In this document: one piece after another, positions 1 to 8,780 of the stretch
How the letters are laid out: every line of letters starts with the position of its first letter
How positions within the stretch are numbered: position 1 is the first letter of the stretch
Assembly: GCF_901709675.1 (NCBI RefSeq)
Contig: NC_051100.1
Location: 8,218,786-8,282,785, forward strand
DNA from: Syngnathus acus
Lineage: Eukaryota > Chordata > Actinopteri > Syngnathiformes > Syngnathidae
Length of the DNA stretch: 64,000 nt
Direction: 5' to 3'
Position numbers and translations under genes: made by a program
The notes under the pieces: generated by a model
The model's input: only the letters and a program-made list of their open reading frames with translations
Database searches by the model: none
Told to the model about the DNA's origin: nothing

Positions 1-110
1 ATACTCTGGGTCAAACTGTCACCATCATATAATTTTTTGCAGCTGCACAGGTATTTTAAACCTTCTTGAGTATAAGCAGAAATCAACAATTGTATTAATA
101 TTGTAAACTC

Positions 111-370
111 CATCCATCCATTTTCTGTACCGCTTTGTCCTCACGGGGGTCACAGGCGTGCTGGAGCCTACCCCAGCCGTCATCGGGCAGTAGGTGGTGG
201 GCACCCTGAACTGGTTGCCAGCCAATTGCAGGGCACGCAGAGATGAACAACCATCCGCACTCGCACTCACGCCTAGGGACAATTTGGAGTGCTCAATCGG
301 CCTACCAAGCATGTTTGTGGGATGTTTGTGGGAACCAAACCAGCACCCTCCTAACTGTGAGGCGGACATG
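111..370 (+). repeat. Fish interspersed repeat (LINE-derived type)
   Basis: Begins with CCATCCATCCATTTTCTG and continues with the stock phrases of a very common teleost repeat: a 'gctggagcctaccccagc' segment, a 'ctgaactggttgccagccaa' segment and a 'caatttggagtgctcaat' segment. The family is likely a LINE 3' end, but I cannot fix the family name without a repeat library. Confidence 0.7.
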
Positions 371-808
371 CTAAACAGTGCACCGTCACTCGCTTACGTA
401 ATGACTAATGCCTGGAAAGGCTAAGGAAAGGCTAAGCTTTTTTTTTAAATTTTTTATAGAAGTTAGCTAACAAATTCCAGTAATGCATTCCAATTGTGAT
501 AAGAACTAATTTTGACTGTGGCAATATTATGAGCCAACATTTAATTTGGTGAGATGATGTCTGCAGACGATTGCATTTACTAAGATATTACAGACCAACA
601 CCTTTAATTCCTCAACCTGTTGGGTGACATAAGTGGTTGGCAAACACTGTTGTTTGTTTTTAAAAGTTCATTAAACATATCTTGGCGATAGCTTCAAATA
701 TTTTGATTCTTTATAAAGACAGGACTACTGAATAGCCTCATTTATATCAACATGTGTGCATATTTCAATACGGTTGCTCCTCATTGAGCCTACCTCAACA
801 AAGCAAGA

Positions 809-860
809 GACAAGAGACAAACCCTGAATTGGTAGCCAGCCAATTGCAAGGCACGCATAC
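809..860 (+). repeat. Short fragment of the same fish repeat
   Basis: Carries 'gccagccaattgcaaggcac', nearly identical to the internal part of the repeat at 111-370. It is a truncated, diverged piece. Confidence 0.5.
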
Positions 861-1265
861 GAAGATAAATTACCACAAACACCGATGATAATCGACATTT
901 TAGATGGTTTACGTTGAACATGCAATTTTTGCAACATGCGGAAGAAAACTGGAGTTCCCAGAGTAAGCCATGAAAGCAGAAGAGAACAAGGAAGTATATG
1001 CATTTGCATACAGTAGATATGCTATTGTCTTTCATAAGATGAATATAAATAAATTATAAAGTTGAGATAAATGAGAACTATCACAGTTCATGGAAATATA
1101 ATTGTTTGTCAAGAGTTAACCTGCTGAGCTCATGTGTATAGAAGACAATAAGAATTAAAACATATTGACTTTTTCTCTTTGACCTTGTGATGTTTGTCAA
1201 GGCGGCTTGCTAACTTTGCTGTATTTGATTTCAAATGCACAACAAACATAACGTGTTGATATTTA

Positions 1266-1352
1266 AGTAGCCTGTGTACCGGGAGAAAAACCACACTAAT
1301 GTGCGGAGAACCCAAATCCAGAACCTGGCACACATGCAAGCCACACTAACCA
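1266..1352 (+). repeat. Fragment of fish interspersed repeat
   Basis: Resembles the 'accgggagaaaaccca...ggagaac...catgcaa' section of the same teleost repeat family as at 111-370, diverged by several substitutions and deletions. Confidence 0.45.
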
Positions 1353-1600
1353 AAACTGTCCTGTCTCTTTTATGTTAACATTAATTTCTGAATAGAAAAC
1401 AAAAGTCATTTAATACATGGAGTCACAAGAATAGCACTGCATGTTAAATGTGACTATATTCACATACAACTTCAATGAAAGTGAATGATTTCAATACATA
1501 CCCATGTAGCTACAGTACAAGTGTTTTTTTTTTTAATGTTCTTTTAATGTCTGATAGTAAAAGCTTCACACACTTCCACCAAAATAAAAAAAAAACGTTG

Positions 1601-1606
1601 TTTATT
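1601..1606 (-). terminator. Candidate poly(A) signal for MRPS6
   Basis: TTTATT on the plus strand reads AATAAA on the minus strand, about 180 nt past the MRPS6 stop codon. This would give a 3' UTR of roughly 200 nt. Confidence 0.45.
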
Positions 1607-1786
1607 ATCATCATTATCACAAATCAGATAAATTCAGTCCAATGGCCATGGAAGAGGTCAAAGATTCAGCATACATTACATCCTCTGGATAAAAACTGCA
1701 AACACCTGTTTGAGGGGAAGAAAGGGAAAAACATGTAATATATATTTGTTTAAGAATATGAGATCATACGGAGTACGTACGTTCCA

Positions 1787-2119
1787 TCACTGCTGGGTGC
1801 CACAGCATGTTTGACTGGATTTCTGCGTGTCCTTCTTCAACACCGTGGGCCTCACCACGTCCACGTCACGGTGTAAGTGATTGGTAAGGCCCGTGAGGAT
1901 GCTGGGAGCCGCGTAGAAGTCAATCAGAAAATATGATCCTCGGCGGTGTCTCTGGTTGTGTTTGGTTATCACATAAGGCAAGAGTCTCTCTCCAAGATTC
2001 TCCATGTCTCTCACCACAGCACCCCGCTCCATTAAAGTCTCCACTGTCCGCCGGAGAGCCGCTGCTGTCTCTGGGCGCGTCATCGCCTTCAGGATAAGAG
2101 CCAGTTCGTAGCGTGGCAT
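1787..2119 (-). CDS. mrps6: Mitochondrial ribosomal protein S6 (bS6m), single exon
   Basis: Encodes a 110-residue protein of the bacterial S6 family, a component of the small subunit of the mitochondrial ribosome that folds as a ferredoxin-like domain and pairs with mS18/bS18 on the platform. The N-terminus MPRYELALILKAM, the ENLGERLLPY block at about residue 41 and the GSYFLIDFYA strand at about 61-70 match vertebrate MRPS6 closely. The C-terminus (after VDVVRPTVLKK) is shorter and unlike the human tail; human MRPS6 is about 125 residues. The start is fixed by the conserved first residues. Human MRPS6, as I recall, has three exons, whereas this frame is continuous, so it may be a retrocopy that has kept its reading frame, or a lineage that lost the introns. 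It lies head-to-head with NOLC1. There is no N-terminal extension resembling a long presequence, as is usual for this protein. Confidence 0.88.
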   Translation of the reverse strand: MPRYELALILKAMTRPETAAALRRTVETLMERGAVVRDMENLGERLLPYVITKHNQRHRRGSYFLIDFYAAPSILTGLTNHLHRDVDVVRPTVLKKDTQKSSQTCCGTQQ

Positions 2120-2719
2120 TGTTGCAGTGGGCCAGGATGCGAAGATTTGAGAAAGGTTTTCAATCGGTAGCTGTCATTTCTACTAGAATCTTTTCAAAGT
2201 CGACCATGTTGTGACACGAGGAAGAAAGGTCTTTCGCGATGACGTATAAATCTTGCGCCCGCATGTTTAGTTAGAGTCGAATTTGAAAGAAGATAATAAT
2301 CCGGCTGAAAAAGTAATAGTTACTGTTATATTTTGTTTTTGGAAATGCACTCCGTGGTTGAAAAAAAAAAAATGTTTTGTTTTATTAGAAATGTATACGA
2401 CAATACGAAGATCAAGGAAAAACAGGTCTCACTCGAGATGTATTTCTTGGGACCGAGTAACCAACGTCTTCTGTTAGAATAGGCGTGCTTTTGAAAACAT
2501 GTTTCGGCATATTGGTAGTCAAAATAAAATAGTGGAAGGGACGACGTGTCTGACGTATGAATCAATTAATTAATCAATTTAAGAACCCATTTAGATTCTG
2601 TGCTGCTTGTGTTGGTTGGAGTGAGCGCTCTATTTCTTTAGATTGTCTTCACATTGCGCATGAGCAGTTGCTGAAGCGTTTTAGGTCACTTCCCTTCATT
2701 TTCATTCGGCGTGGTGAAA
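2120..2719. promoter_or_regulatory. Divergent promoter interval of MRPS6 and NOLC1
   Basis: The 600 bp between the two opposite start codons must hold both promoters. Near the MRPS6 side there is a CRE-like TGACGTA at about 2237-2243 beside TATAAAT. Near the NOLC1 side there is TTGCGCATGAGCA (about 2653-2665), which resembles an NRF1 half-palindrome, and an ACTTCC (ETS-type) just upstream of the start. Transcription start sites are inferred, not seen. Confidence 0.5.
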
Positions 2720-2830
2720 ATGGCGGAACACAAGTCGGTACCCAGTGATTTGTACAAATGTGTTTATTCGTTTCTGCTGGAGAACAAGTTCACCAAGGCG
2801 GCTCAGCAGTTTGTCAAGAATGTTAAAGTG
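2720..2830 (+). CDS. nolc1: NOLC1 exon 1 (LisH start)
   Basis: 37 codons, [14 protein letters not shown] to KNVKV, ending at a GTAAGT donor in phase 0. It covers most of the LisH-type dimerisation motif. Confidence 0.95.
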
Positions 2831-5800
2831 GTAAGTATGGCACGGTGGTCGGGCAGATGGACGGTAGCATGCCATGTTAAACTGGAGACAGACCCATGTG
2901 CAAATGCGGAAAGTTTGCACGTGGATTACTCGATCCAAATCTAGCCAGTCCACGTTGCCCGTGTAGTCTCAGTTAATCCACTTCATCTTCGTCAAAATTT
3001 TATTTGTGCATCGTGACAAATTCAAGGATTATATCTGTTTCTGCTTTTCTTCTAGAGTCCACAGGATCCAAATGAAGAACCTCTTCTCAACATCTACGAC
3101 TTCTGGGTGAAGTGAGTTGGTTGTATTTCAAATTGTGCAGTTGTAGAAGTGATGTGATTTACATTTGAGATTAAAGAGAAAAAAAAGTGTGAATGATATA
3201 CCATGTAATGGAATGATTTACAAACCTAATTGAGCCAAGGCTCATATTTTGCACACTATACAAGAATATTACAAAAAGAAAATGCACGGGTGAATAACAG
3301 TATCCTCTGCCATCTGGACAAAGAACATTGCGTGGTTCTCGCTAAAACATCAAATATTCGATATCCTGTGCATGGACCACTGTAGGAGACTCGTTTGCTG
3401 TTCAGATAGCAGTCATGTACATTTCAATGTACAAAGCTGTATTATTATTATTATTATTATTTGTATTAAAACACATATCTGTATGCACTTAGATCACCTC
3501 AAGCTCGGAAGCGCAAGGGGATTACTGACAAAACTGAAGCCGCTGGCTCAGTAGCCAAGAAGGCAAAAGCCAGTAAAGAGAGCTCTAGCAGTGAAGAGTC
3601 CAGCAGTGAAGAGGATGAAGCCAGTGCCAAAGTGCAAAATTCTACTGCTGGTAATGTCCCAGTACAATTTAAATTATTATTGGTATATTTTGAATCCATT
3701 CTGAGACAGTTTCCCTCCCAACAGCCAAGGCAGCACCAGTTAAGGCAGCGGCTACCAAACCTGCGGCTGCAAAAGCTGCATCTAGCAGCAGTAAAAAATC
3801 GAGTAAATCTGAAGAAAAAAAGACTCCTGCTAAGGTAGGAGTCACCAGTAAATAACATCATGGTGTTCTTTAATTATTGAACCCCCCTTTCCCCCCGTTA
3901 GGCCCCAGTAAAGCCTACAGCAGCTGCAAGTGGAACAAGAAAGAAAGACAGCAGCTCGAGCAGTGAAGAATCAGACTCTGAAGAGGAGCAAGCCACCAAA
4001 GCTCCATCAAGTAGTGTCTTTTTCACTTTTTCATGCATTATGACATGTTCTTATAACTACATAACATATAATATTTCATTCTGAATGATAGAGCCAGTGT
4101 CCGCCACCAAGCCCAAAGCTCCTGTTCCTGCTATTGGAGCGGCTAAGAAAAAAACTGAAAGCAGCAGCAGTGAAGAAACTTCATCAGAGGACGAGGAACC
4201 GGCCAAGGTGAGCAAACGGACATCTATTTGCACAAATCTATGATGCAGTGATGTAAAATTTCCAATTCACTCAGTGATTCTGTTCAATAATTTCATTCAA
4301 CGACCCGCCTGCACACACTTAGTGATTTAACAGTGAATATCTACCTGCAATGTAAAAAAACGAGACCTCCTACTGAGGCTCCACATACACTGTTCTTTAC
4401 TGCTATTTATTTATTTGGTGGTTTACTTATTTATTGTCATTAAAAGTTGAAAGCATGCGCAGGGAAGCCGGATTCATATACGTGTCACTTTTGAAGTGCA
4501 AATAATATCATGCTTTCAGGGCACTTTCACCCCGTCAGGAATAATCACTGCAATGACACACATCTGAATTATGCCACGTAGGAGAATCCCTACCCCACTT
4601 GAACCCTTTCATGCTACTCCAACCTTTATGTTGTCAGAGATCGAGAAGTGCAGTTGCAATTTTTGTGGATGCTTTTCTACACTAGGCTCCAGTCAAACCT
4701 GCTCAAGTGAAAACGGTAGCTGCGGCTACAGATTCAAGCAGCGAGGACTCGTCCTCTGAAGAGGAGGCTCCGCCCAGCAAGAAACCAAAAGCAGGTTTGT
4801 TTCATTTTAAAAATTGTCACATTCACTACTTGACTTGACGTCCGCCCTAAGCAGTATTACCAAACCTGGTTCTCATAGACCACTAACGTCTAATGCCAAG
4901 TCAAATCTAAAGTATATAATATCAATTATGGCCGCTAGAGGGCAGCAGTACTAATAATTTGAGTTAAGTAAAGAATGCTATTTATTCTTACAAATACAGT
5001 AAACATCCAATAAGGACTGTGTAGACTAGTGAGATTAATTAGCGGAGAAAACTGGCCATAGTGGACGGCATTGGTACATGACTTGTTAATTCTTTGTTTG
5101 GTTCTTAACATTGTCTTTGGCCTGTGCATTTTTTTGTTGGTTTAACTGTTGATCTATGTTGCAACAGGAGTGTACAGTGCAGTCCCACCTCCTCCTACAC
5201 TACAGAAAGCAGGAGCTGCAGCCGCAACTAAGGCCAAGGACGACGACTCCTCGGACAGTAGTGAGGAGGATGACGAGAAGAAAGTAGTTGGTAAAACATC
5301 TTCAATTTCGGATTACCTGTGCATGTGGAGTATTTGTTGTAATGTGTCCAATGAGGTTTTGCTTTGTGCAGCTAAACCTGTACCCCAAAAGAAGACCGGG
5401 CCTACGAAACCTGCTTTGAAGAAGCCTGCTGTCACTAAAGAATCCAGTTCTGACAGCTCAGGTAGCAAACGCTGTACTTAGTCTGTCTCTCATAGGCTAG
5501 ACAAAGCCAGTTGCTTGTATTGTTGTATAACAAGCGTGTCCTCTTAGATTCAAGTTCAGATGAAGAAGAGCCCCAAAAGCCTCCAGTCAAGGCCACACCA
5601 GTAAAGGCGGCCGCACTAAAACAGACCCCCGCGAAGAAAGATGATTCCTCAAGCGAAGGCAAGACTTGCTTAGCTCTTATTTCTTGGGGGATAAAACCCA
5701 TTTGACCTACTGGTGAACTTTACATTCCAGAATGACTAGTATTGCTCCATAACTGTTGAAGTACATTTTTACATGCAACACTTTTAACAATATTGTTTAT

Positions 5801-8780
5801 CATTACATTTCAGACAGCAGCTCAGAAGATGAAGCACCAGCGAAGCCGGCCGCTAAACCGGCCGCTAAACCGGCCGCTAAACCGGCCGCTAAACCGGCCG
5901 CTAAACCGGCCGCTAAACCTTCAACACCAGCTGCTGCTGAGAGTAGCACCGACTCTTCATCTGAAGAGGAAGAAGCACCCAAAGCCAAGCCGGTTGCAGC
6001 AAAGGCTGCTGTCAAAGTCACAACCACCGCTGCGGCAGCAGAAAGCAGTTCAGACTCTGACTACTCGTCTGAAGACGAAGAACCAGCGAAAGCAAAGCCA
6101 GCGACTGCAAAACCTGCAAAGCCAGCTTCAAAAACTTCTACTCCTGTAACAAGGAGCAAAGCAAAGGCTAAAGCAAAAAGCAGTTCAGAGTCAGACTCCT
6201 CATCTGAGGATGAAGAACCTGCAAAAACCAAGGCACCTGCAAGTAAACCTTCCACCCCTGTCGCAAAGGCGGCAACTCCTGCAAAGGCAGCAAAGGCAGC
6301 AACCCCGGCAAAGGCAGCAACCCCGGCAAAGGCTAAAGCAAAAAGCAGTTCAGAGTCCGACTCCTCATCTGAGGATGAAGAACCTGCAAAAACCAAGGTG
6401 ACCGCAAAACCAGCTTCAAGAACATCTGCTCCTGTAACAAGGAGCAAAGCAAAGGCTAAAGCCAAAAGCAGTTCAGAGTCAGACTCCTCATCTGAGGATG
6501 AAGAACCTGCAAAAACCAAGGCACCTGCAAGTAAACCTTCCACCCCTGTCGCAAAGGCGGCAACTCCTGCAAAGGCAGCAAAAGCAGCAAAGGCAGCCAC
6601 CCCGGCAAAGGCAGCAACCCCAGCAAAGGCTAAAGCACAAAGCAGTTCAGAGTCCGGCTCCTCATCTGAGGATGAAGAACCTGCAAAAACCAAGGCACCT
6701 GCAAGGAAACCTTCCACCCCTGTTGCAAAGGCGGCAACTCCTGCAAAGGCAGCAAAAGCAGCAAAGGCAGCCACCCCGGCAAAGGCAGCCACCCCGGCAA
6801 AGGCAGCCACCCCGGCAAAGGCAGCCACCCCGGCAAAGGCAGCCACCCCGGCAAAGGCAGCCACCCCGGCAAAGGCTAAAGCACAAAGCAGTTCAGAGTC
6901 CGGCTCCTCATCTGAGGAAGAAGAACCTGCAAAAACCAAGGTGACCGCAAAACCAGCCTCAAAAACTTCTACTCCTGTAACAAGGAGCAAAGCAAAGGCT
7001 AAAGCAAAAAGCAGTTCAGAGTCCAGCTCCTCATCTGAGGATGAAGAACCTGCAAAAACCAAGGCAACTGCAAAGCCAGCTTCAAAAACTTCTACTCCTG
7101 CAGCAAAGGGTGTCAACGCAAAGGCTAAAGCAAAAAGCAGTTCGGAGTCTGGCTCCTCATCTGAGGATGAAGAACCTGCAAAAACCAAGGCACCTGCAAG
7201 TAAACCTTCCACCCCTGCCGCAAAGGCGGCAAAGGCGGCAACCCCGGCAAAGGCGGCAACCCCGGCAAAGGCGGCAACCCCAGCAAAGGCAGCAGCAGAA
7301 GAGAGTAGTTCTGGATGGGGCTCCACATCTGAAGATGAAGAGCCAGTCAAAGCAAAACCAGCTCCTGCTAAAGCTGCCACCCCAGCTTCAAAGGCTGCCA
7401 CCCCGGTAGCAACAAAAAAGGCAGTGGCAAAGAGCAGCTCTGAGTCAGAGTCATCATCTGAGGAGGAAGAACCGGCTAAAGCTAAGCCAGCTACGAAGCC
7501 TGCGACTCCTGCTGCAAAGACAGCTGCTGCAGAAAGTAGTTCAGACGCTGACTCCTCATCTGAAGATGAGACTGTGAAAGCGAAGCCTGCGGCGGCTAAA
7601 CCTACTGCCAAGCCTGCTGCCAAGCCTGCCACTCCCGCTGCCAAGCCCTCCACACCTGCTTCAAAGGTTGCCACCCCCGCAGCAGAAAGCAGTTCAGAGT
7701 CTGACTCTTCATCCGAAGAAGAGGACGAACCTCCGAAAGCCAAGCCAGCTGCAACCAAAGCCACCGCTCCCCCAGCAAAGGCTGCAGCAGCCCCTGCAGA
7801 GAGCAGTTCAGACAGCGGCGACTCTTCTGAAGAAGAAGCCGAAGCAAAGACCAAACCTGTGGCCAAGAAGGCAGCAGCGGTGGCTAAACCCGCAGCTCCA
7901 GCCAAGAAGGCCGAGGAGAGTAGCTCCGATTCGTCGGGCAGCTCAGACTCTGAGACGCAGATCAAGAACACCCCTGCCAAGGCTGCCGTCGCCAACGGCA
8001 AAGCTCCCAGAGCTGCGTCGGCTAAACCCGCTGAGTCATCATCCAGTGATAGCAGTTCAGAAGAAGAGGCCAGTGGGAAAAGTAAAACTTCTACACCCGC
8101 TGCACCAGCCAAGACCACTAAAGGTAAAGACAGCAGCAGCTCGGACAGCTCAGACGATGAAGAGGACGCGTCCGCAAAAGCTGCCACCACGCCTCAGACC
8201 AATGGTAAGTGAAGACTGATCTAAAAGTGTGGGCAAGATAACAATGGCAAAGTGAAATGAACTTTCTTTTTCAATTGATGCAGGCACTAATGGCTTGCAA
8301 AAGGATGACAATTCTTCAGAAACTAAAATGATGCATGCAAAGACTCCAACGTACAAAAAAGCAACCACCACCCCACAAACGTTTCCCAAAGCCAACAAGG
8401 TAGAGCAACAACACTCGCACACACATGACACAACAAAGGTCCTAAAACCACTGACGTGTTTACAGTCCAAGGGTCCTTTCCGAAGAATACGGGAGGAAGA
8501 AGTCCCCGTGGACCCCCGCCTTGCTGACAACTCTTTTGAAGCTAGGGTAAGAAAGAACTACTGAAGTGTGAGCCGCTCCTGTGGCAGTTGCTGCTAATAT
8601 GGCCATACTTCTCGTTTTCAGAAGGGTTCCAATTACGATTGGGGCCTGAGAGCAAATCAAACTCTCCGCTCAACCAAAGGCAAATCGTTCCGCCACGAAA
8701 AGACAAAGAAGAAGAGGGGAAACTATCAGGGCGGCGCCATCAGCACCTCGGTCAACTCGATTAAGTTTGACAGCGACTGA
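2720..8780 (+). CDS. nolc1: NOLC1 / Nopp140 nucleolar phosphoprotein, 14 coding exons
   Basis: Spliced CDS joins 2720-2830, 3056-3111, 3493-3650, 3725-3834, 3902-4010, 4092-4207, 4686-4794, 5168-5290, 5372-5461, 5548-5658, 5814-8204, 8284-8399, 8466-8546 and 8622-8780; every junction keeps frame and gives 1279 residues. NOLC1 is a highly CK2-phosphorylated nucleolar and Cajal-body chaperone that binds C/D and H/ACA snoRNPs and links to RNA polymerase I. The N-terminus ([18 protein letters not shown]) is the LisH-type domain. The middle alternates Lys/Ala/Pro-rich basic linkers with Ser/Glu/Asp clusters. The C-terminal SRP40 domain (FRRIREEE ... DNSFEAR ... [11 protein letters not shown] ... 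NSIKFDSD) is very close to human. Human NOLC1 is about 699 residues; the extra length comes mostly from exon 11. The start ATG at 2720 has a good Kozak context (aaaATGg); a GTG three codons upstream is not used. Intron 10 uses a GC donor. Confidence 0.95.
3056..3111 (+). CDS. nolc1: NOLC1 exon 2
   Basis: Acceptor TTCTTCTAG, donor GTGAGT. Encodes [18 protein letters not shown], matching the human SLLDIYSFWL segment that ends the N-terminal domain; leaves two bases of a Lys codon. Confidence 0.93.
3493..3650 (+). CDS. nolc1: NOLC1 exon 3 (first acidic-serine module)
   Basis: Acceptor CACTTAG, donor GTAATG. Completes the Lys codon, then SPQARKRKG, a basic linker and the cluster [15 protein letters not shown]. 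Ends in phase 1. Confidence 0.93.
3725..3834 (+). CDS. nolc1: NOLC1 exon 4
   Basis: Acceptor CCAACAG, donor GTAGGA. Encodes a Lys/Ala/Pro linker ([17 protein letters not shown]) and [18 protein letters not shown]; ends in phase 0. The intron before it is 74 nt. Confidence 0.9.
3902..4010 (+). CDS. nolc1: NOLC1 exon 5 (acidic-serine module)
   Basis: Acceptor CCCGTTAG after a T/C-rich tract, donor GTAGTG. Encodes [15 protein letters not shown] then [15 protein letters not shown]. The preceding intron is 67 nt. Confidence 0.9.
4092..4207 (+). CDS. nolc1: NOLC1 exon 6 (acidic-serine module)
   Basis: Acceptor ATGATAG, donor GTGAGC. Encodes [16 protein letters not shown] and then [17 protein letters not shown]; ends in phase 0. 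Confidence 0.9.
4686..4794 (+). CDS. nolc1: NOLC1 exon 7 (acidic-serine module)
   Basis: Acceptor ACACTAG, donor GTTTGT. Encodes [14 protein letters not shown] then [18 protein letters not shown]; ends in phase 1. The preceding intron (4208-4685) is 478 nt and holds no feature I can support. Confidence 0.88.
5168..5290 (+). CDS. nolc1: NOLC1 exon 8 (acidic-serine module)
   Basis: Acceptor TTGCAACAG, donor GTAAAA. Encodes [13 protein letters not shown], matching the human GPYSSVPPPS segment, then [15 protein letters not shown]. 123 nt, phase 1 at both ends. The preceding intron (4795-5167) is 373 nt with nothing further recognised. Confidence 0.92.
5372..5461 (+). CDS. nolc1: NOLC1 exon 9
   Basis: Acceptor TTTGTGCAG, donor GTAGCA. 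Encodes [18 protein letters not shown] and the start of an ESSSDSS cluster. 90 nt, phase 1 at both ends. Confidence 0.88.
5548..5658 (+). CDS. nolc1: NOLC1 exon 10, followed by a GC splice donor
   Basis: Acceptor CCTCTTAG. Encodes [20 protein letters not shown] and a short linker ending DDSSSE. To keep the frame into exon 11 (...[11 protein letters not shown]) it must end AAG|GCAAGA, a GC-AG intron with otherwise consensus donor bases. Reading on instead reaches a stop near 5705 with no better GT donor. 111 nt, phase 1 at both ends. Confidence 0.85.
5814..8204 (+). CDS. nolc1: NOLC1 exon 11, giant repeat exon
   Basis: Acceptor ACATTTCAG, donor GTAAGT. 2391 nt (797 codons, residues about 365-1161) of alternating basic Ala/Lys/Pro/Thr linkers and Ser-Glu/Asp clusters, with about fourteen acidic clusters such as [16 protein letters not shown]. 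It holds perfect short tandem arrays (5846-5917 and 6767-6874) and longer partial duplications: the segment from 6176 recurs almost unchanged about 291 bp later. Phase 1 at both ends. Confidence 0.92.
5846..5917 (+). repeat. 12-bp tandem repeat, six identical units (PAAK)
   Basis: Six exact copies of CCGGCCGCTAAA inside NOLC1 exon 11, each encoding Pro-Ala-Ala-Lys. Exact identity, including codon choice, points to recent expansion or active homogenisation. Confidence 0.97.
6767..6874 (+). repeat. 18-bp tandem repeat, six identical units (AATPAK)
   Basis: Six exact copies of GCAGCCACCCCGGCAAAG inside NOLC1 exon 11, each encoding Ala-Ala-Thr-Pro-Ala-Lys. Related, less regular units occur at 6560-6630 and 7235-7290. 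Confidence 0.97.
8284..8399 (+). CDS. nolc1: NOLC1 exon 12
   Basis: Acceptor GATGCAG, donor AAG|GTAGAG. Encodes [16 protein letters not shown] to [10 protein letters not shown], corresponding to the human QTPNTFPKRKK segment. Ends in phase 0 before a 66-nt intron that has no stop codon in frame. Confidence 0.85.
8466..8546 (+). CDS. nolc1: NOLC1 exon 13 (SRP40 C-terminal domain, first part)
   Basis: Acceptor TGTTTACAG, donor GTAAGA. Encodes [17 protein letters not shown] and [10 protein letters not shown], nearly identical to human SSPFRRVREEE...RVADNSFDAK. Confidence 0.92.
8622..8780 (+). CDS. nolc1: NOLC1 exon 14 (end of SRP40 domain and stop)
   Basis: Acceptor CGTTTTCAG. Encodes [15 protein letters not shown], then [16 protein letters not shown] and NSIKFDSD before TGA at 8778-8780. 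It matches the human C-terminus closely. Confidence 0.95.
   Translation, partial: KGSNYDWGLRANQTLRSTKGKSFRHEKTKKKRGNYQGGAISTSVNSIKFDSD

Larger units (their letters stand above)
1..1580. other. Non-coding flank with repeat fragments
   Basis: No coding exon is supported here. The stretch is AT-rich and contains a fish interspersed repeat at about 111-370 and shorter related pieces near 809-860 and 1266-1352 (listed separately). The short open frames overlap these repeats and have no family resemblance. Confidence 0.6.

Noticed and set aside
2283-2565. Short frames on both strands in the MRPS6-NOLC1 interval
   Set aside because: They overlap homopolymers and promoter sequence and resemble no family.
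4235-4380. Possible C/D-box snoRNA in NOLC1 intron 6 (ATGATGC ... CTGA)
   Set aside because: The C box is imperfect, the boxes are about 130 nt apart and the flanks do not pair into a terminal stem.
6498-6944. Gln/Arg/Pro-rich frame overlapping NOLC1 exon 11
   Set aside because: Out-of-frame reading of the same tandem repeats.
6061-8190. 709-codon open frame antisense to NOLC1 exon 11
   Set aside because: It is the mirror of the Ala/Lys/Pro/Ser repeats: the sense strand rarely uses codons whose complement is a stop. The product would be low-complexity Ala/Gly/Phe/Ser without family resemblance.
8400-8465. Treating exons 12 and 13 of NOLC1 as one continuous exon
   Set aside because: The frame is open, but the 22 extra residues have no counterpart in NOLC1, whereas removal rebuilds the conserved junction; kept only as a possible retained-intron form.
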